Part shown: positions 8,636-15,965 of the stretch, piece after piece | How positions within the stretch are numbered: the stretch's first letter is position 1 | Layout of the letters: every line of letters starts with the position of its first letter | Source: Curtobacterium oceanosedimentum | GTDB taxonomy: Bacteria; Actinomycetota; Actinomycetes; Actinomycetales; Microbacteriaceae | Direction: 5' to 3' | Length of the DNA: 64,000 nucleotides | Assembly: GCF_020297365.1 (NCBI RefSeq) | Contig: NZ_JAIXIG010000022.1 | Coordinates: 1 to 64,000 of the forward strand | Notes under the pieces: generated by a model | What the model was told of the DNA's origin: nothing | The model's input: the letters and a program-made list of their open reading frames with translations, nothing else | Database searches by the model: none | Translations under genes and position numbers: made by a program

Positions 8636-9331
8636 TCAGTCGTCGGAGTCGGCGCGGTCGGTGTCGACACGGTCGGTGACGACGTCACCGCTCCCGGCAT
8701 CGATCCGCACGCTGTGCTTCGTGCCGGACGACTCGAGCACGTCGCCCTCCCAGACGACCGCGCCGGCGTGGTCGTCGAGCCCGATCTCGGTGACGGTGCC
8801 GGTGTGCAGGTCACGGAGGGCGTCGACGGCCTGCTTCACGCTCAGGTCGGCGCCGGCGACGAGACGCTCGTGCTCCGCCGTGTCGTCCGCGTCGGCGGCC
8901 TCGGTCTGCGGCGTCCCGGCGACCGCGGTGCCGTCGGCGTTCGTGTGCACCTCGTGCTCGGTGCCGTCCTTCGTGACGACGAGGACCTCGTAGGCCGACG
9001 CGCCCTGCTCGTGCTCGGCGGACATGACGGTGCCCGAGCCGACCTCGCCGCGCGCGGTCGCGACGGCGGCGAGCAGCGCCTCGTTCGAGGCCGCCGACGT
9101 CGCGCCGGTGCCGGCGCCGGCACCGGCACCGGCACCGGAGGAGGAGGACGAGCCGCTGCCGGACGCCTCGGTGGCCGACGAGCCGGCCGAGCCGGAGCCG
9201 ACCGAACGGGTGTCGTCGTCGGCGTCATCGCCGGCGCAGCCGGTGAGTGCGAGTGCCGCCACGATCGGCAGGGCGGCGAACGCGGCGACGCGGCGGGCGG
9301 AGGACTTCTGGTGCTGGGTGCGGAGGTTCAT
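8636..9331 (-). CDS. PepSY-domain lipoprotein of the adjacent two-component system
   Basis: The product (231 residues) begins with a lipoprotein signal: basic N-terminus, hydrophobic core and lipobox LTGC with Cys at about 32. A flexible Asp/Ser/Gly/Ala-rich spacer follows, then two PepSY-like repeats (about 90-145 and 165-225; each a helix followed by a strand such as SAYEVLVVTKDG and KHSVRIDAGSGDV). PepSY lipoproteins sit on the outer face of the membrane and are often encoded beside, and controlled by, two-component systems. I place the start at the ATG at 9331, not the one at 9343, because GATGCT (9339-9344) then forms a -10 box 7 nt upstream and direct repeats fall at the -35 position, as at the response regulator. 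Confidence 0.8.
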   Translation of the reverse strand: MNLRTQHQKSSARRVAAFAALPIVAALALTGCAGDDADDDTRSVGSGSAGSSATEASGSGSSSSSGAGAGAGAGTGATSAASNEALLAAVATARGEVGSGTVMSAEHEQGASAYEVLVVTKDGTEHEVHTNADGTAVAGTPQTEAADADDTAEHERLVAGADLSVKQAVDALRDLHTGTVTEIGLDDHAGAVVWEGDVLESSGTKHSVRIDAGSGDVVTDRVDTDRADSDD

Positions 9332-9338
9332 GGGGACG

Positions 9339-9373
9339 AGCATCGCGTCGAGGCGCTGAAGCAGGCCTGAAGC
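9339..9373 (-). promoter_or_regulatory. Promoter with paired GCTTCAG boxes upstream of PepSY lipoprotein
   Basis: On the minus strand two GCTTCAG heptamers (9367-9373 and 9356-9362) start 11 bp apart, one helical turn, and lie 11 nt upstream of a -10 box GATGCT (9344-9339). That box ends 7 nt before the ATG. Direct repeats of this spacing over the -35 position are typical of OmpR/PhoP-family activator sites. The same arrangement precedes the response-regulator gene. Confidence 0.6.
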
Positions 9374-9380
9374 CGGCTGA

Positions 9381-10742
9381 TCAGTCGCCGAGCGCCATGC
9401 GCACCACGAAGCGGGCTCCCCCGAGCGGCGACACGGTCACCGAGACGTGTCCGCCATGTGCCCGCACGGCGTCCCGCACGATCGCGAGTCCGAGTCCGGC
9501 ACCACCGGCGTCGCGGCTGCGGGCCTCGTCGAGTCGGACGAAGCGTTCGAAGACCCGCTCCCGCGCGTCCTCCGGTACCCCGGCGCCGTCGTCGTCCACC
9601 GTCAGGACGGCCGCCCCGTCCTGCGCCACGAGCGCGACGGCGACCCGGGACCGGGCGTGCCGCACCGCGTTGTCGACGAGGTTGCGGACCACCCCGGCGA
9701 GCACGCGCTCGTCGCCGAGCACCCGCGCCGCCCCGATCCCCGAACCGTCGACCCGGACGCCGGACCGCTCGCCGTCGTCGTCCTGCGAAGCCGATCGGGC
9801 GCGGGCGACGGCGTCGAGTGCGAGGTCGTCGAGGTCGACCGCCCGCCGCGTCGCGAGTCCGCCCTCGTCGAGGCGCGAGAGTTCGAGCAGGCCGGTCACG
9901 AGCTCCTGCAGGCGCACCGCCTCGGAGCGGACGACCGCCGCCAGCGCCCCGACGTCGGAGCGGTCCGGGTGCGCTCGGGCCACCTCGGCGTGCTGGCGGA
10001 TCGACGCGATCGGCGACCGGAGTTCGTGCGACGCGTCGGACACGAACCGCCGCTGGCTCGCCGCCGCGCGGTCGAGCCGGTCGAGCATGCCGTTCATCGT
10101 CGTCGCGAGCCGGGCGACCTCGTCCCCGGTGTCCGGCACGTCGACGCGGGCGTCCGGTCGCGCCGCACGGATCGTCTCGACCTCGGTGCGCATCCGCTCC
10201 ACCGGGCGCAGCGAGCGGCCCGTCACGACCCACGTCACGCCGACCAGCACGAGCACGAGGACCGGGACCCCGACGGCGAGCAGGACGACCGCGGTGCGGA
10301 CCGCCGTGTCGGCCTGCTCCAGCGATGCGCCGTACACGAGGGTGCCCTCGTCGCCGCTCGGCAGGTCGACCCCGTCGGCCACCAGGAGCCACCGTTCGCC
10401 GTCGTGCGACCACCGGGACTCGTCGTCCGTCGGGAGCACGACCCCGTCGGTGTCCTCGCCGTGCGCCAGGACGGTCCCGCCGGCGCCGACGACCTGCACC
10501 AGGACGTCCTCGTACCCGGCGACCACGCCGACGCCGTCCGCCTCGACCTGCGACGACACCTGTTCGAGACCGGCCTCCGCCGTGGCCCGCACCCCGTCGA
10601 GGAGCACGGACCGGAGCACGAGGACGAACGCGACGGCGCCGACCACCAGGGCAGCCAGCACGACGGCGCCGGCGCCGAGGGTCGTCCGGGCGCGGACCGA
10701 GCGGAACCGCCGCCGGGTCGTGGCCTGCCCGGTGTCACCCAC
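9381..10742 (-). CDS. Sensor histidine kinase (OmpR-type two-component system)
   Basis: The protein has 453 residues: cytoplasmic basic N-terminus, helix 1 (about 25-50), an exported sensor loop of about 110 residues, helix 2 (about 160-180), HAMP linker (starting SLRPVERMRTE), HisKA domain with phospho-acceptor His in FVSDASHELRSP (about residue 237), then HATPase_c with N-box NLVDNAVRHA and G-boxes DDGAGVP and GGAGLGLAI. It should phosphorylate the response regulator encoded just upstream. The GTG start at 10742 overlaps the regulator's stop by 8 nt, so the two are translationally coupled. The signal sensed is unknown. The adjacent PepSY lipoprotein may act as an accessory or output. Confidence 0.9.
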   Translation of the reverse strand: MGDTGQATTRRRFRSVRARTTLGAGAVVLAALVVGAVAFVLVLRSVLLDGVRATAEAGLEQVSSQVEADGVGVVAGYEDVLVQVVGAGGTVLAHGEDTDGVVLPTDDESRWSHDGERWLLVADGVDLPSGDEGTLVYGASLEQADTAVRTAVVLLAVGVPVLVLVLVGVTWVVTGRSLRPVERMRTEVETIRAARPDARVDVPDTGDEVARLATTMNGMLDRLDRAAASQRRFVSDASHELRSPIASIRQHAEVARAHPDRSDVGALAAVVRSEAVRLQELVTGLLELSRLDEGGLATRRAVDLDDLALDAVARARSASQDDDGERSGVRVDGSGIGAARVLGDERVLAGVVRNLVDNAVRHARSRVAVALVAQDGAAVLTVDDDGAGVPEDARERVFERFVRLDEARSRDAGGAGLGLAIVRDAVRAHGGHVSVTVSPLGGARFVVRMALGD

Positions 10743-11412
10743 CGTCGGCCGCCAAGCGGTACCCGGCACCACGGACCGTCTCGATCGCGGCGCGTCCGAA
10801 CGGTCGGTCGAGCTTGCGGCGCAGGTGCCCGACGTACACCTCGACGATGTTCGGGTCGCCCTCGAAGTCGACGTCCCAGACGTTCTCGATGACGTCGCGC
10901 TTGGAGCGGACCTGTCCCGGGTGCCGGGCGAGGTACTCGAGCACCGCGAACTCGCGGCTGGTGAGCTCGACGGCGACGTCGCCGCGGCGCACAGTGCGCG
11001 CGGCGGGGTCGACGACCAGGTCGCCGAGCGTCAGCACGGTCGGACGTTCCCGCGCGCCGCGGCGGACGAGGGCACGGAGCCGCGCGACCAGGACCGGGTG
11101 CGAGAACGGCTTCGTGACGTAGTCGTCGGCGCCGGCGTCGAGCGCCTCGACCTGGTCCCACTCGCCGTCCTTGGCGGTCAGCATGAGCACCGGGGTCCAG
11201 TCGCCGTCGGCGCGGAGCCGAGCACACACGGCCCAACCGCTCAGGCCCGGCATCATCAGGTCGAGCACGATCGCGTCGTAGCGGAACTCGCGTGCGTGCC
11301 AGAGGCCGTCCACGCCGTCGTGCGCGACGTCCACCGCCCAGCCCTCGGCCTCGAGCCCGCGGCGCACGCCGTCGGCGAGCCGGACCTCGTCGTCGACCAC
11401 GAGCACACGCAT
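10735..11412 (-). CDS. OmpR-family response regulator
   Basis: The protein has 225 residues. The receiver domain (1-115) has acidic pocket DD at 7-8, phosphorylation site Asp51 (IVLDLMMPG), Thr79 and Lys101 (YVTKPF). A winged-helix DNA-binding domain (about 130-225) ends in the usual VRGAGYRLAADGG. It is the partner of the downstream kinase. The start at 11412 is supported by a -10 box CAGGAT 7 nt upstream and by family alignment (MRVLVVDDE). Tandem GCTTCAG boxes at the -35 position suggest the regulator activates its own operon and the PepSY lipoprotein gene. Confidence 0.92.
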   Translation of the reverse strand: MRVLVVDDEVRLADGVRRGLEAEGWAVDVAHDGVDGLWHAREFRYDAIVLDLMMPGLSGWAVCARLRADGDWTPVLMLTAKDGEWDQVEALDAGADDYVTKPFSHPVLVARLRALVRRGARERPTVLTLGDLVVDPAARTVRRGDVAVELTSREFAVLEYLARHPGQVRSKRDVIENVWDVDFEGDPNIVEVYVGHLRRKLDRPFGRAAIETVRGAGYRLAADGG

Positions 11413-11419
11413 GGCGACG

Positions 11420-11453
11420 ATCCTGCCGTGCGCCGCTGAAGCAGCGCTGAAGC
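11420..11453 (-). promoter_or_regulatory. Promoter with paired GCTTCAG boxes upstream of response regulator
   Basis: On the minus strand GCTTCAG occurs at 11447-11453 and 11436-11442, start to start 11 bp. A -10 box CAGGAT (11425-11420) lies 10 nt downstream and 7 nt before the ATG at 11412. Layout and box sequence match the site upstream of the PepSY lipoprotein. Confidence 0.6.
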
Positions 11454-11498
11454 AGGGCCGTACCGACACGGCGCCAGCCGCGACCGCGGCCGGTCGGG

Positions 11499-11711
11499 TC
11501 AGACCAGCAGCAGGATCCCGCCGATCACCGACGCGACGGCGATGGCCAGCGCGATGAGCAGGAGCACGAGGTGGACCGTGTAGAACGTCGTCGGCTTGCC
11601 GGCCGCGTCACGGGCGCGGGGGTCCGAGGCGACCCGCTGGAAGAAGCGCGGCCAGGTCACGACGTTGAAGACGGCACCGAGGAACAGGACGACTGCGGCG
11701 AAGACGAACAC
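11499..11711 (-). CDS. SCO4848-family small membrane protein (70 aa)
   Basis: Two membrane helices (about 2-20 and 46-68) flank a loop with conserved-looking WPRFFQRVASDPRARD and PTTFYTVH. This pattern agrees with my memory of the actinobacterial SCO4848 family of tiny membrane proteins (W..F...V..D.RA ... P..F.TVH). The function of the family is not known to me. The GTG start at 11711 follows a -10 box TAGGAT by 6 nt (leaderless). Confidence 0.75.
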   Translation of the reverse strand: MFVFAAVVLFLGAVFNVVTWPRFFQRVASDPRARDAAGKPTTFYTVHLVLLLIALAIAVASVIGGILLLV

Positions 11712-11717
11712 GGTCCG

Positions 11718-11723
11718 ATCCTA
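11718..11723 (-). promoter_or_regulatory. -10 box TAGGAT, leaderless start of SCO4848-family gene
   Basis: On the minus strand TAGGAT ends 6 nt before the GTG at 11711, with no ribosome-binding site between. Confidence 0.5.
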
Positions 11724-11790
11724 CGCACCGGGCCGGTGGTGCTCGGCCGCCCCCAACGCGGCCGAGTCCCGACCCGGCTGGCCACAGCTC

Positions 11791-11808
11791 CTGTAGCACC
11801 TGCTACAG
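11791..11808. promoter_or_regulatory. 18-bp palindrome, candidate operator
   Basis: CTGTAGCACCTGCTACAG has perfect 8-bp arms around a 2-bp centre, the size and symmetry of a homodimeric repressor site. It lies about 67 bp upstream of the -10 box of the small membrane protein gene and downstream of the MAB_1171c-like gene. The bound protein is unknown. Confidence 0.4.
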
Positions 11809-11876
11809 ACCCTACACGGCCCGTCGTGCGGCGTCGAGCACCCCGGTTCCGCCCTGACGCGGCCGGTGCCGGGCCG

Positions 11877-12803
11877 TCAGGCGGTCTCGAGCGCCGCTTC
11901 CGCCTCGGCCAGGACCGCCCGCTCGTCCTCGCGCAACGAAACCCGGGCGGAGCGCACGCCGTCCGTGATCTCGACGATCCGTCGGCTGAGACGTGTCGCG
12001 GGGTCGTCGCTCGCGGGGTACGCGTTGTCGACCCCGAAGCGCTCGTGCAGGGGGCCGAGGCGCCGCAGCGCCTGCTCGACGCGTCGGTCCCGGCGTCGAC
12101 GGGAGATCCGGTGACCGATGACGAGCAGGAGCATCCCGGACGCCGCGCACAGCACCGCTCCGGGCGTGGTGACGTCGTACGGCAGGCCGAGCGCGTGCGT
12201 CAGCTCGAGGTCGCCGACGACGTGGGCCACGTCCATCACGACGACCACCACCATGCGCACGACCCCGAACACCCCGCCGAGCACGAGCGCCCAGAGACCG
12301 ACCAGGTCGGTGGTCGTCCGCGCCTCGCGCAACCGCAGCACGCAGATGATGCCCGTCGCGCCGAGCGCCAGCCCCAGGTACACGGTCTGTGCCGCGGCGT
12401 AGACGGTCGCCGCCGGGTGCGACCCGGCGTCGAGCATGAACGTGGTCGTGGTGGCCGGCGGGTCGAGCACCACGAAGGCGGTCACGACCACGACGAGGAC
12501 CGCGACGAACGACACGGCGATCGCGTTCCGGAGCCACGGCCGTGCGGCGCCCACGGCCTTCGCGACGCCCCACAGCAGCGTGCCTGTGCCGGCGACCATC
12601 AGGCAGTCGCTGACGACCGTCACCACGTTGCGGCCACCGAGCAGCGGGTCGAGCCACCGGTACAGCGGATCGACGTTCGTCACGATGGTCGCGGCGAAGA
12701 GCAGGAACGTGAACGCCAGCGTGCGGTCCTGCCCGCGCTGCAGGACGAAGAGCGCGATCGTCCCGACGATGAGCAGCACCGCCATGACGACGGCGACGAT
12801 CAC
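11877..12803 (-). CDS. MAB_1171c/DUF6545-like seven-helix membrane protein
   Basis: The protein has 308 residues. Seven hydrophobic helices (about 2-24, 32-50, 65-88, 95-118, 140-162, 172-197 and 215-235) are followed by a basic stop-transfer (HRISRRRRDRR) and a cytoplasmic C-terminal domain containing RLSRRIVEITDG. That last motif and the topology match what I remember of actinobacterial MAB_1171c-type putative transporters with a DUF6545 domain, often encoded beside XRE regulators and ImmA-like peptidases. The GTG start overlaps the peptidase stop by 4 nt (GTGA), so it is the third gene of one operon. Whether it transports anything or acts as a membrane sensor is not known. Confidence 0.75.
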   Translation of the reverse strand: MIVAVVMAVLLIVGTIALFVLQRGQDRTLAFTFLLFAATIVTNVDPLYRWLDPLLGGRNVVTVVSDCLMVAGTGTLLWGVAKAVGAARPWLRNAIAVSFVAVLVVVVTAFVVLDPPATTTTFMLDAGSHPAATVYAAAQTVYLGLALGATGIICVLRLREARTTTDLVGLWALVLGGVFGVVRMVVVVVMDVAHVVGDLELTHALGLPYDVTTPGAVLCAASGMLLLVIGHRISRRRRDRRVEQALRRLGPLHERFGVDNAYPASDDPATRLSRRIVEITDGVRSARVSLREDERAVLAEAEAALETA

Positions 12804-13264
12804 CCGAAGACCCCGCGGAAGGCGCTCGGGCGGCCGCGATGCTGACGGATCAGGGTGGCGAGGCGGTCGGCGAACACCTCGGCCTCGTGCTCGTACGCGT
12901 TCGAGAAGATCCCGCGGGCCAGCGCCCGTTCGACCTTGTACTCCGGCAGGTCGGGGATCACGTCGCGGATGTAGGCCGACTGCGGCGCGTGCTCGTGGTG
13001 GCGGTGCAGGACGTGCCCGAGCTCGTGGCCGATGACGAACGACCGGAAGGTCGGCGACGCGGTCGGCGAGATCATCACGAGGTGCGCCCGCTCGAGCGTG
13101 GCGACGAAGCCGCACACCGGTTCCGCGGCGAGGAACTGCTCCTCACGCACGACGATCGGCTTGCCGACGACCTGGGCGGCGGCGGCGACGGCCTGGTCGA
13201 CGTCCGACCAGCCCTCGTCGGCACCGCGCTCCCAGAACGCGTCGAGCAGGGCGTCCGTGCTCAT
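12800..13264 (-). CDS. ImmA/IrrE-family metallo-endopeptidase
   Basis: The protein has 154 residues. The zinc-binding motif HELGH (His80, Glu81, His84) lies in FVIGHELGHVLHRHH, and a downstream Glu in YEHEAEVFADRLA probably supplies the third ligand. This is the ImmA/IrrE (DUF955) signature. ImmA and IrrE cleave XRE-type repressors on receipt of a signal, so the natural target here is the EspR-like regulator encoded immediately upstream. The ATG overlaps the regulator's stop by 4 nt (ATGA), and its own stop overlaps the membrane-protein start by 4 nt. Length is normal for a stand-alone peptidase without its own DNA-binding domain. Confidence 0.9.
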   Translation of the reverse strand: MSTDALLDAFWERGADEGWSDVDQAVAAAAQVVGKPIVVREEQFLAAEPVCGFVATLERAHLVMISPTASPTFRSFVIGHELGHVLHRHHEHAPQSAYIRDVIPDLPEYKVERALARGIFSNAYEHEAEVFADRLATLIRQHRGRPSAFRGVFG

Positions 13265-13701
13265 GCGACGGTCCCCCGCTGCGACTCCTCCTCGAGCACC
13301 TCGGCGATGCGCCGCAGTGCCTCGGGCGAGAGCTCGCCGGGGAACGTGCGCGCCGCGAAGCCGCTCACCCGCGCGGAGCGCAGGGACCGGACGAGGGCGA
13401 GCTGGGCGCCGATCCGCTCCGGCACGGCGCTGTCCTCGAGCAGGAAGCGCTCGTCGACCTCGAAGAACCCGGCCAGCAGACGCAGCAGGTCGGAGTCCCG
13501 GTTGCGGCGACCGTCGCCCGACAGCATGTAGGTCCACTTCGCCCGCGAGAGCGACCCGCCCCCGGCGGCGACGTACTCCTCGATCGAGGCGAACGGCACC
13601 GGTGTCCCGCGCTGGGACTCCTCGAAGTCGAGCAGCAGGTTGAGCCGGCGCGCGAGTTCGGCTGCGTCGAGGGCGCCGCCCTTCGGGTCGTCGGTGTCCA
13701 T
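13261..13701 (-). CDS. EspR-like XRE-family DNA-binding protein
   Basis: The protein has 146 residues. A helix-turn-helix region (about 10-85) contains SLSRAKWTYMLSGDGRRNRD, followed by LLAGFFEVDERFLLED. A C-terminal helical dimerisation-like part (90-146) contains LVRSLRSARVSGFAART and LSPEALRRIAEVLEEE. The layout is like mycobacterial EspR: an XRE domain with long recognition-loop insertion and a C-terminal dimer domain. The ATG at 13701 has a strong GGAGGAG site. It is the first gene of a three-gene operon with 4-nt overlaps, and probably regulates its own promoter. The peptidase downstream may inactivate it. Confidence 0.82.
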   Translation of the reverse strand: MDTDDPKGGALDAAELARRLNLLLDFEESQRGTPVPFASIEEYVAAGGGSLSRAKWTYMLSGDGRRNRDSDLLRLLAGFFEVDERFLLEDSAVPERIGAQLALVRSLRSARVSGFAARTFPGELSPEALRRIAEVLEEESQRGTVA

Positions 13702-13757
13702 CGCGGGCTCCTCCCCAGCCGTGTCCGCGCGACCCGTCGGCCCGGCGCGTGGACGCC

Positions 13758-13794
13758 ATGGTAGCGCGGGCGCCCACCGCCGCGCCGGTACCCT
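13758..13794. promoter_or_regulatory. Divergent promoters of the EspR-like operon and the YigZ gene
   Basis: On the minus strand TACCAT (13763-13758) is a candidate -10 box for the EspR-like operon, leaving a leader that contains its Shine-Dalgarno site. On the plus strand TACCCT (13789-13794) ends 6 nt before the GTG at 13801, giving a leaderless YigZ transcript. Confidence 0.5.
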
Positions 13795-13800
13795 CGGGAC

Positions 13801-14451
13801 GTGCCCCGACGCTTCCCCGCCACCATCGCGGCAGCGGTCGAGCACGAAATCGTCATCACGAAGTCGCGCTTCATCACGACGCTCGCACCCGTCGACGGCG
13901 TGGAGGACGCCGACCGCGTGATCGCCGAGGTCCGACGCCGCCGCTGGGACGCCCGGCACAACTGCACCGCGATGGTCACGGGCGTGCTCGGCGACCAGGC
14001 ACGCTCCTCCGACGACGGCGAGCCCTCCGGGACCGCGGGCGTCCCGATGCTCGAGGTCCTGCGACGCCGCGAGCTGACCGACGTCGTCGCGGTGGTCACA
14101 CGGTACTTCGGCGGGGTCAAGCTCGGGGCCGGCGGACTGGTGCGCGCCTACTCGACCTCGGTCGCCGAGGCACTCGACGCGGCCGCGCTCGTCCGTCGTG
14201 AGGCGCTCACGCGGGTGCGCTTCGACGTCGACCACGCCGACGCCGGACGGCTCGACAACGTCCTGCGGGAGTGGGTCCGGCACCACCACGCGACCCTCGG
14301 CCCGACGACGTACGGGCGTGCGGCGACCTTCGAGGTCTGGGTCCCCGCCGACGCCCTCGACGTGCTGCGGGCCGACCTGGCTGCGGCGTCGGCCGGGGCC
14401 GTCGACCCCGTCGTCGGCGAGGAACGGATCGTCGACGTGCACGCGGACTGA
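13801..14451 (+). CDS. YigZ/IMPACT family protein (UPF0029)
   Basis: The protein has 216 residues. The UPF0029 signature is intact: DDGEPSGTAGVPMLEVLRRR (about 75-95) followed by VVVTRYFGGVKLGAGGLVRAY. A second, DUF1949-like alpha/beta domain follows (about 140-210). Members bind nucleic acids or interact with the translation machinery; the eukaryotic homologue IMPACT regulates GCN2, but the bacterial role is not settled. The GTG start is fixed by the TACCCT box 6 nt upstream. It ends at a hairpin shared with the oppositely oriented tRNA gene. Confidence 0.88.
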   Translation: MPRRFPATIAAAVEHEIVITKSRFITTLAPVDGVEDADRVIAEVRRRRWDARHNCTAMVTGVLGDQARSSDDGEPSGTAGVPMLEVLRRRELTDVVAVVTRYFGGVKLGAGGLVRAYSTSVAEALDAAALVRREALTRVRFDVDHADAGRLDNVLREWVRHHHATLGPTTYGRAATFEVWVPADALDVLRADLAAASAGAVDPVVGEERIVDVHAD

Positions 14452-14515
14452 CTTCTCGGCTGCTGTGCACCTCGGGCGTGTCCCGCTGTCGGCGCGTGTA
14501 CGGTCCCGGAACGCA

Positions 14516-14548
14516 CGAACGCCCCGACTCGATGAGCCGGGGCGTTCG
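14516..14548. terminator. Hairpin between YigZ gene and tRNA-Lys
   Basis: CGAACGCCCCG (14516-14526) pairs perfectly with CGGGGCGTTCG (14538-14548) across an 11-nt loop. It lies just downstream of the 3' end of tRNA-Lys and can serve both strands. Confidence 0.75.
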
Positions 14549-14556
14549 TCCTGCGG

Positions 14557-14629
<73 letters not shown>

Positions 14630-14661
14630 ATGTTCCGGCTTCCGTGCCGCAACGGGAATCA

Positions 14662-14671
14662 ACAATAGCAT
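14662..14671. promoter_or_regulatory. Overlapping divergent -10 boxes of tRNA-Lys and thiol peroxidase
   Basis: ACAATAGCAT holds TATTGT on the minus strand (14667-14662), a plausible -10 box for tRNA-Lys, and TAGCAT on the plus strand (14666-14671), a plausible -10 box for the peroxidase. Confidence 0.4.
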
Positions 14672-14724
14672 GGGTTTCGCGTGCCCACGACCACTCGTCG
14701 GCACACGACGCGAACAGGAGCACC

Positions 14725-15195
14725 ATGACCGACCGTCTCGCCGCCGGCGACACCGCCCCCGACTTCACGCTGCCCGACCAGGACGGTGTCGAGCACGCCC
14801 TCGCCGACCTGCGCGGCCGGAAGGTGATCGTGTACTTCTACCCGGCGGCGTCCACCCCCGGGTGCACCACCGAGGCGTGCGACTTCCGCGACAACATGTC
14901 GTCCCTGCAGGCGGCCGGCTACGAGGTGCTCGGCATCTCGAAGGACGAGCCCGCGAAGCTCAAGACGTTCCAGCACGAGCAGGCGCTGACCTTCCCGCTG
15001 CTGAGCGACCCCGACCTGACGGTGCACCAGGCCTACGCGGCGTGGGGCGAGAAGAACAACTACGGGAAGATCGTCACCGGCACCATCCGCTCGACGATCG
15101 TGGTCGACGAGGACGGCACGGTGCAGCTGCCGCTCTACAACGTCAAGGCCACCGGCCACGTCGCGAGCCTGCGGAAGAAGCTCGGCCTGGTCTGA
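14725..15195 (+). CDS. bcp: Thioredoxin-dependent thiol peroxidase (Bcp/PrxQ type)
   Basis: A 156-residue peroxiredoxin. Peroxidatic Cys47 lies in the TPGCTTEACDF motif, and Cys52 five residues later is the resolving cysteine, the atypical two-Cys arrangement of the PrxQ/Bcp group. It reduces hydrogen peroxide and alkyl hydroperoxides in the cytoplasm using thioredoxin. The ATG has AGGAG 4 nt upstream. It is a single-gene unit ending at a large palindrome. Confidence 0.95.
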   Translation: MTDRLAAGDTAPDFTLPDQDGVEHALADLRGRKVIVYFYPAASTPGCTTEACDFRDNMSSLQAAGYEVLGISKDEPAKLKTFQHEQALTFPLLSDPDLTVHQAYAAWGEKNNYGKIVTGTIRSTIVVDEDGTVQLPLYNVKATGHVASLRKKLGLV

Positions 15196-15207
15196 GGACC
15201 GGCCACG

Positions 15208-15256
15208 CACTGGAGGCCCGGCGCCGGTTCCGAGAACCGGCGCCGGGCCTCCAGTG
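15208..15256. terminator. Perfect 23-bp stem palindrome, GGAGGCCCGG family
   Basis: Bases 15208-15230 (beginning CACTGGAGGCCCGGCGCC) are exactly complementary to 15234-15256, with a 3-nt loop CGA. It separates convergent genes and shares the GGAGGCCCGG arm with the palindrome at 5336-5383. Confidence 0.85.
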
Positions 15257-15273
15257 GGTCCGGACCGGACCGA

Positions 15274-15705
15274 TCACTCCACCGGGCGCGCGAGCGCGGC
15301 CGTCACCGAGCGCGACAGCACGAGGGTGATCCCGAGCAGCGCCGGGATGAGCAGCACCCAGCCGACCGCGGCCACCCGGAAGACGCCCTGGAACGCGCCG
15401 ATCGCGACGGCGCCCTGCAGGACCTGCCAGACGATGATCCCGGAGCGCACCCACGACCGGCCCTTCCACAGGCCGTTCAGCAGCGCACCGAGCCACAGGG
15501 CCGCGATCGCCGCGAGGACGGTCAGCGCGATGGCCGAGGCGATGCTCGTGGCCGGCGCGACGACGAGCTCGACGACCAGGACGACGGTCACCACCACGAG
15601 GGCGAGGAACTCGAGCCCCACCACGACGAGCAGTCCCAGCATCGCCGGCGTACGGCGTGCGGCGGGAGCGGAGGCGTCCGTGTCGTTCGGGGTGTCGTCG
15701 TGCAC
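15274..15705 (-). CDS. Hypothetical four-helix membrane protein
   Basis: The protein has 143 residues. A short acidic, Ser/Thr/Ala-rich N-terminus is followed by four hydrophobic helices (about 20-45, 50-78, 90-112 and 115-135), with WKGRSWVRSGIIVWQ between helices 2 and 3. That pattern resembles small DUF-type membrane proteins of Microbacteriaceae with unknown roles. The GTG at 15705 is preferred because CTGGAGG precedes it by 6 nt. Convergent with the peroxidase gene. Confidence 0.75.
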   Translation of the reverse strand: MHDDTPNDTDASAPAARRTPAMLGLLVVVGLEFLALVVVTVVLVVELVVAPATSIASAIALTVLAAIAALWLGALLNGLWKGRSWVRSGIIVWQVLQGAVAIGAFQGVFRVAAVGWVLLIPALLGITLVLSRSVTAALARPVE

Positions 15706-15965
15706 AGTGATCCTCCAGGATTGCAACCCTTGATTTGGCCCTACCAGTATGGAACGATATTGGAGGTCGTTTGGACGGCACGATGTGGTGTGCGTCTCCC
15801 GTGGTTCATCGCTCCTCCCCCGAGCGTCGCGCGGGCGTCAGACTCGCTTCCTGCGGACTCCTCCCCACAGTTGTCCCCGTCATGCCGCATGCATGTCAGC
15901 GTTCCGATCCCCCGAACCACGGCCCCGGCCTGCCGTTCGAGCATCGACATCAAGGAGCACCACAC
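15706..15965. other. 260-bp divergent intergenic region upstream of whiB1
   Basis: There is no convincing gene here. An unusually A+T-rich patch (15730-15765) includes TTGATTT and GATATTGG and probably holds promoter elements. The 3' part is a long leader for whiB1 ending in AAGGAG. In mycobacteria whiB1 has a regulated upstream region bound by a CRP-like protein. I do not see a clear CRP half-site pair. Confidence 0.4.
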
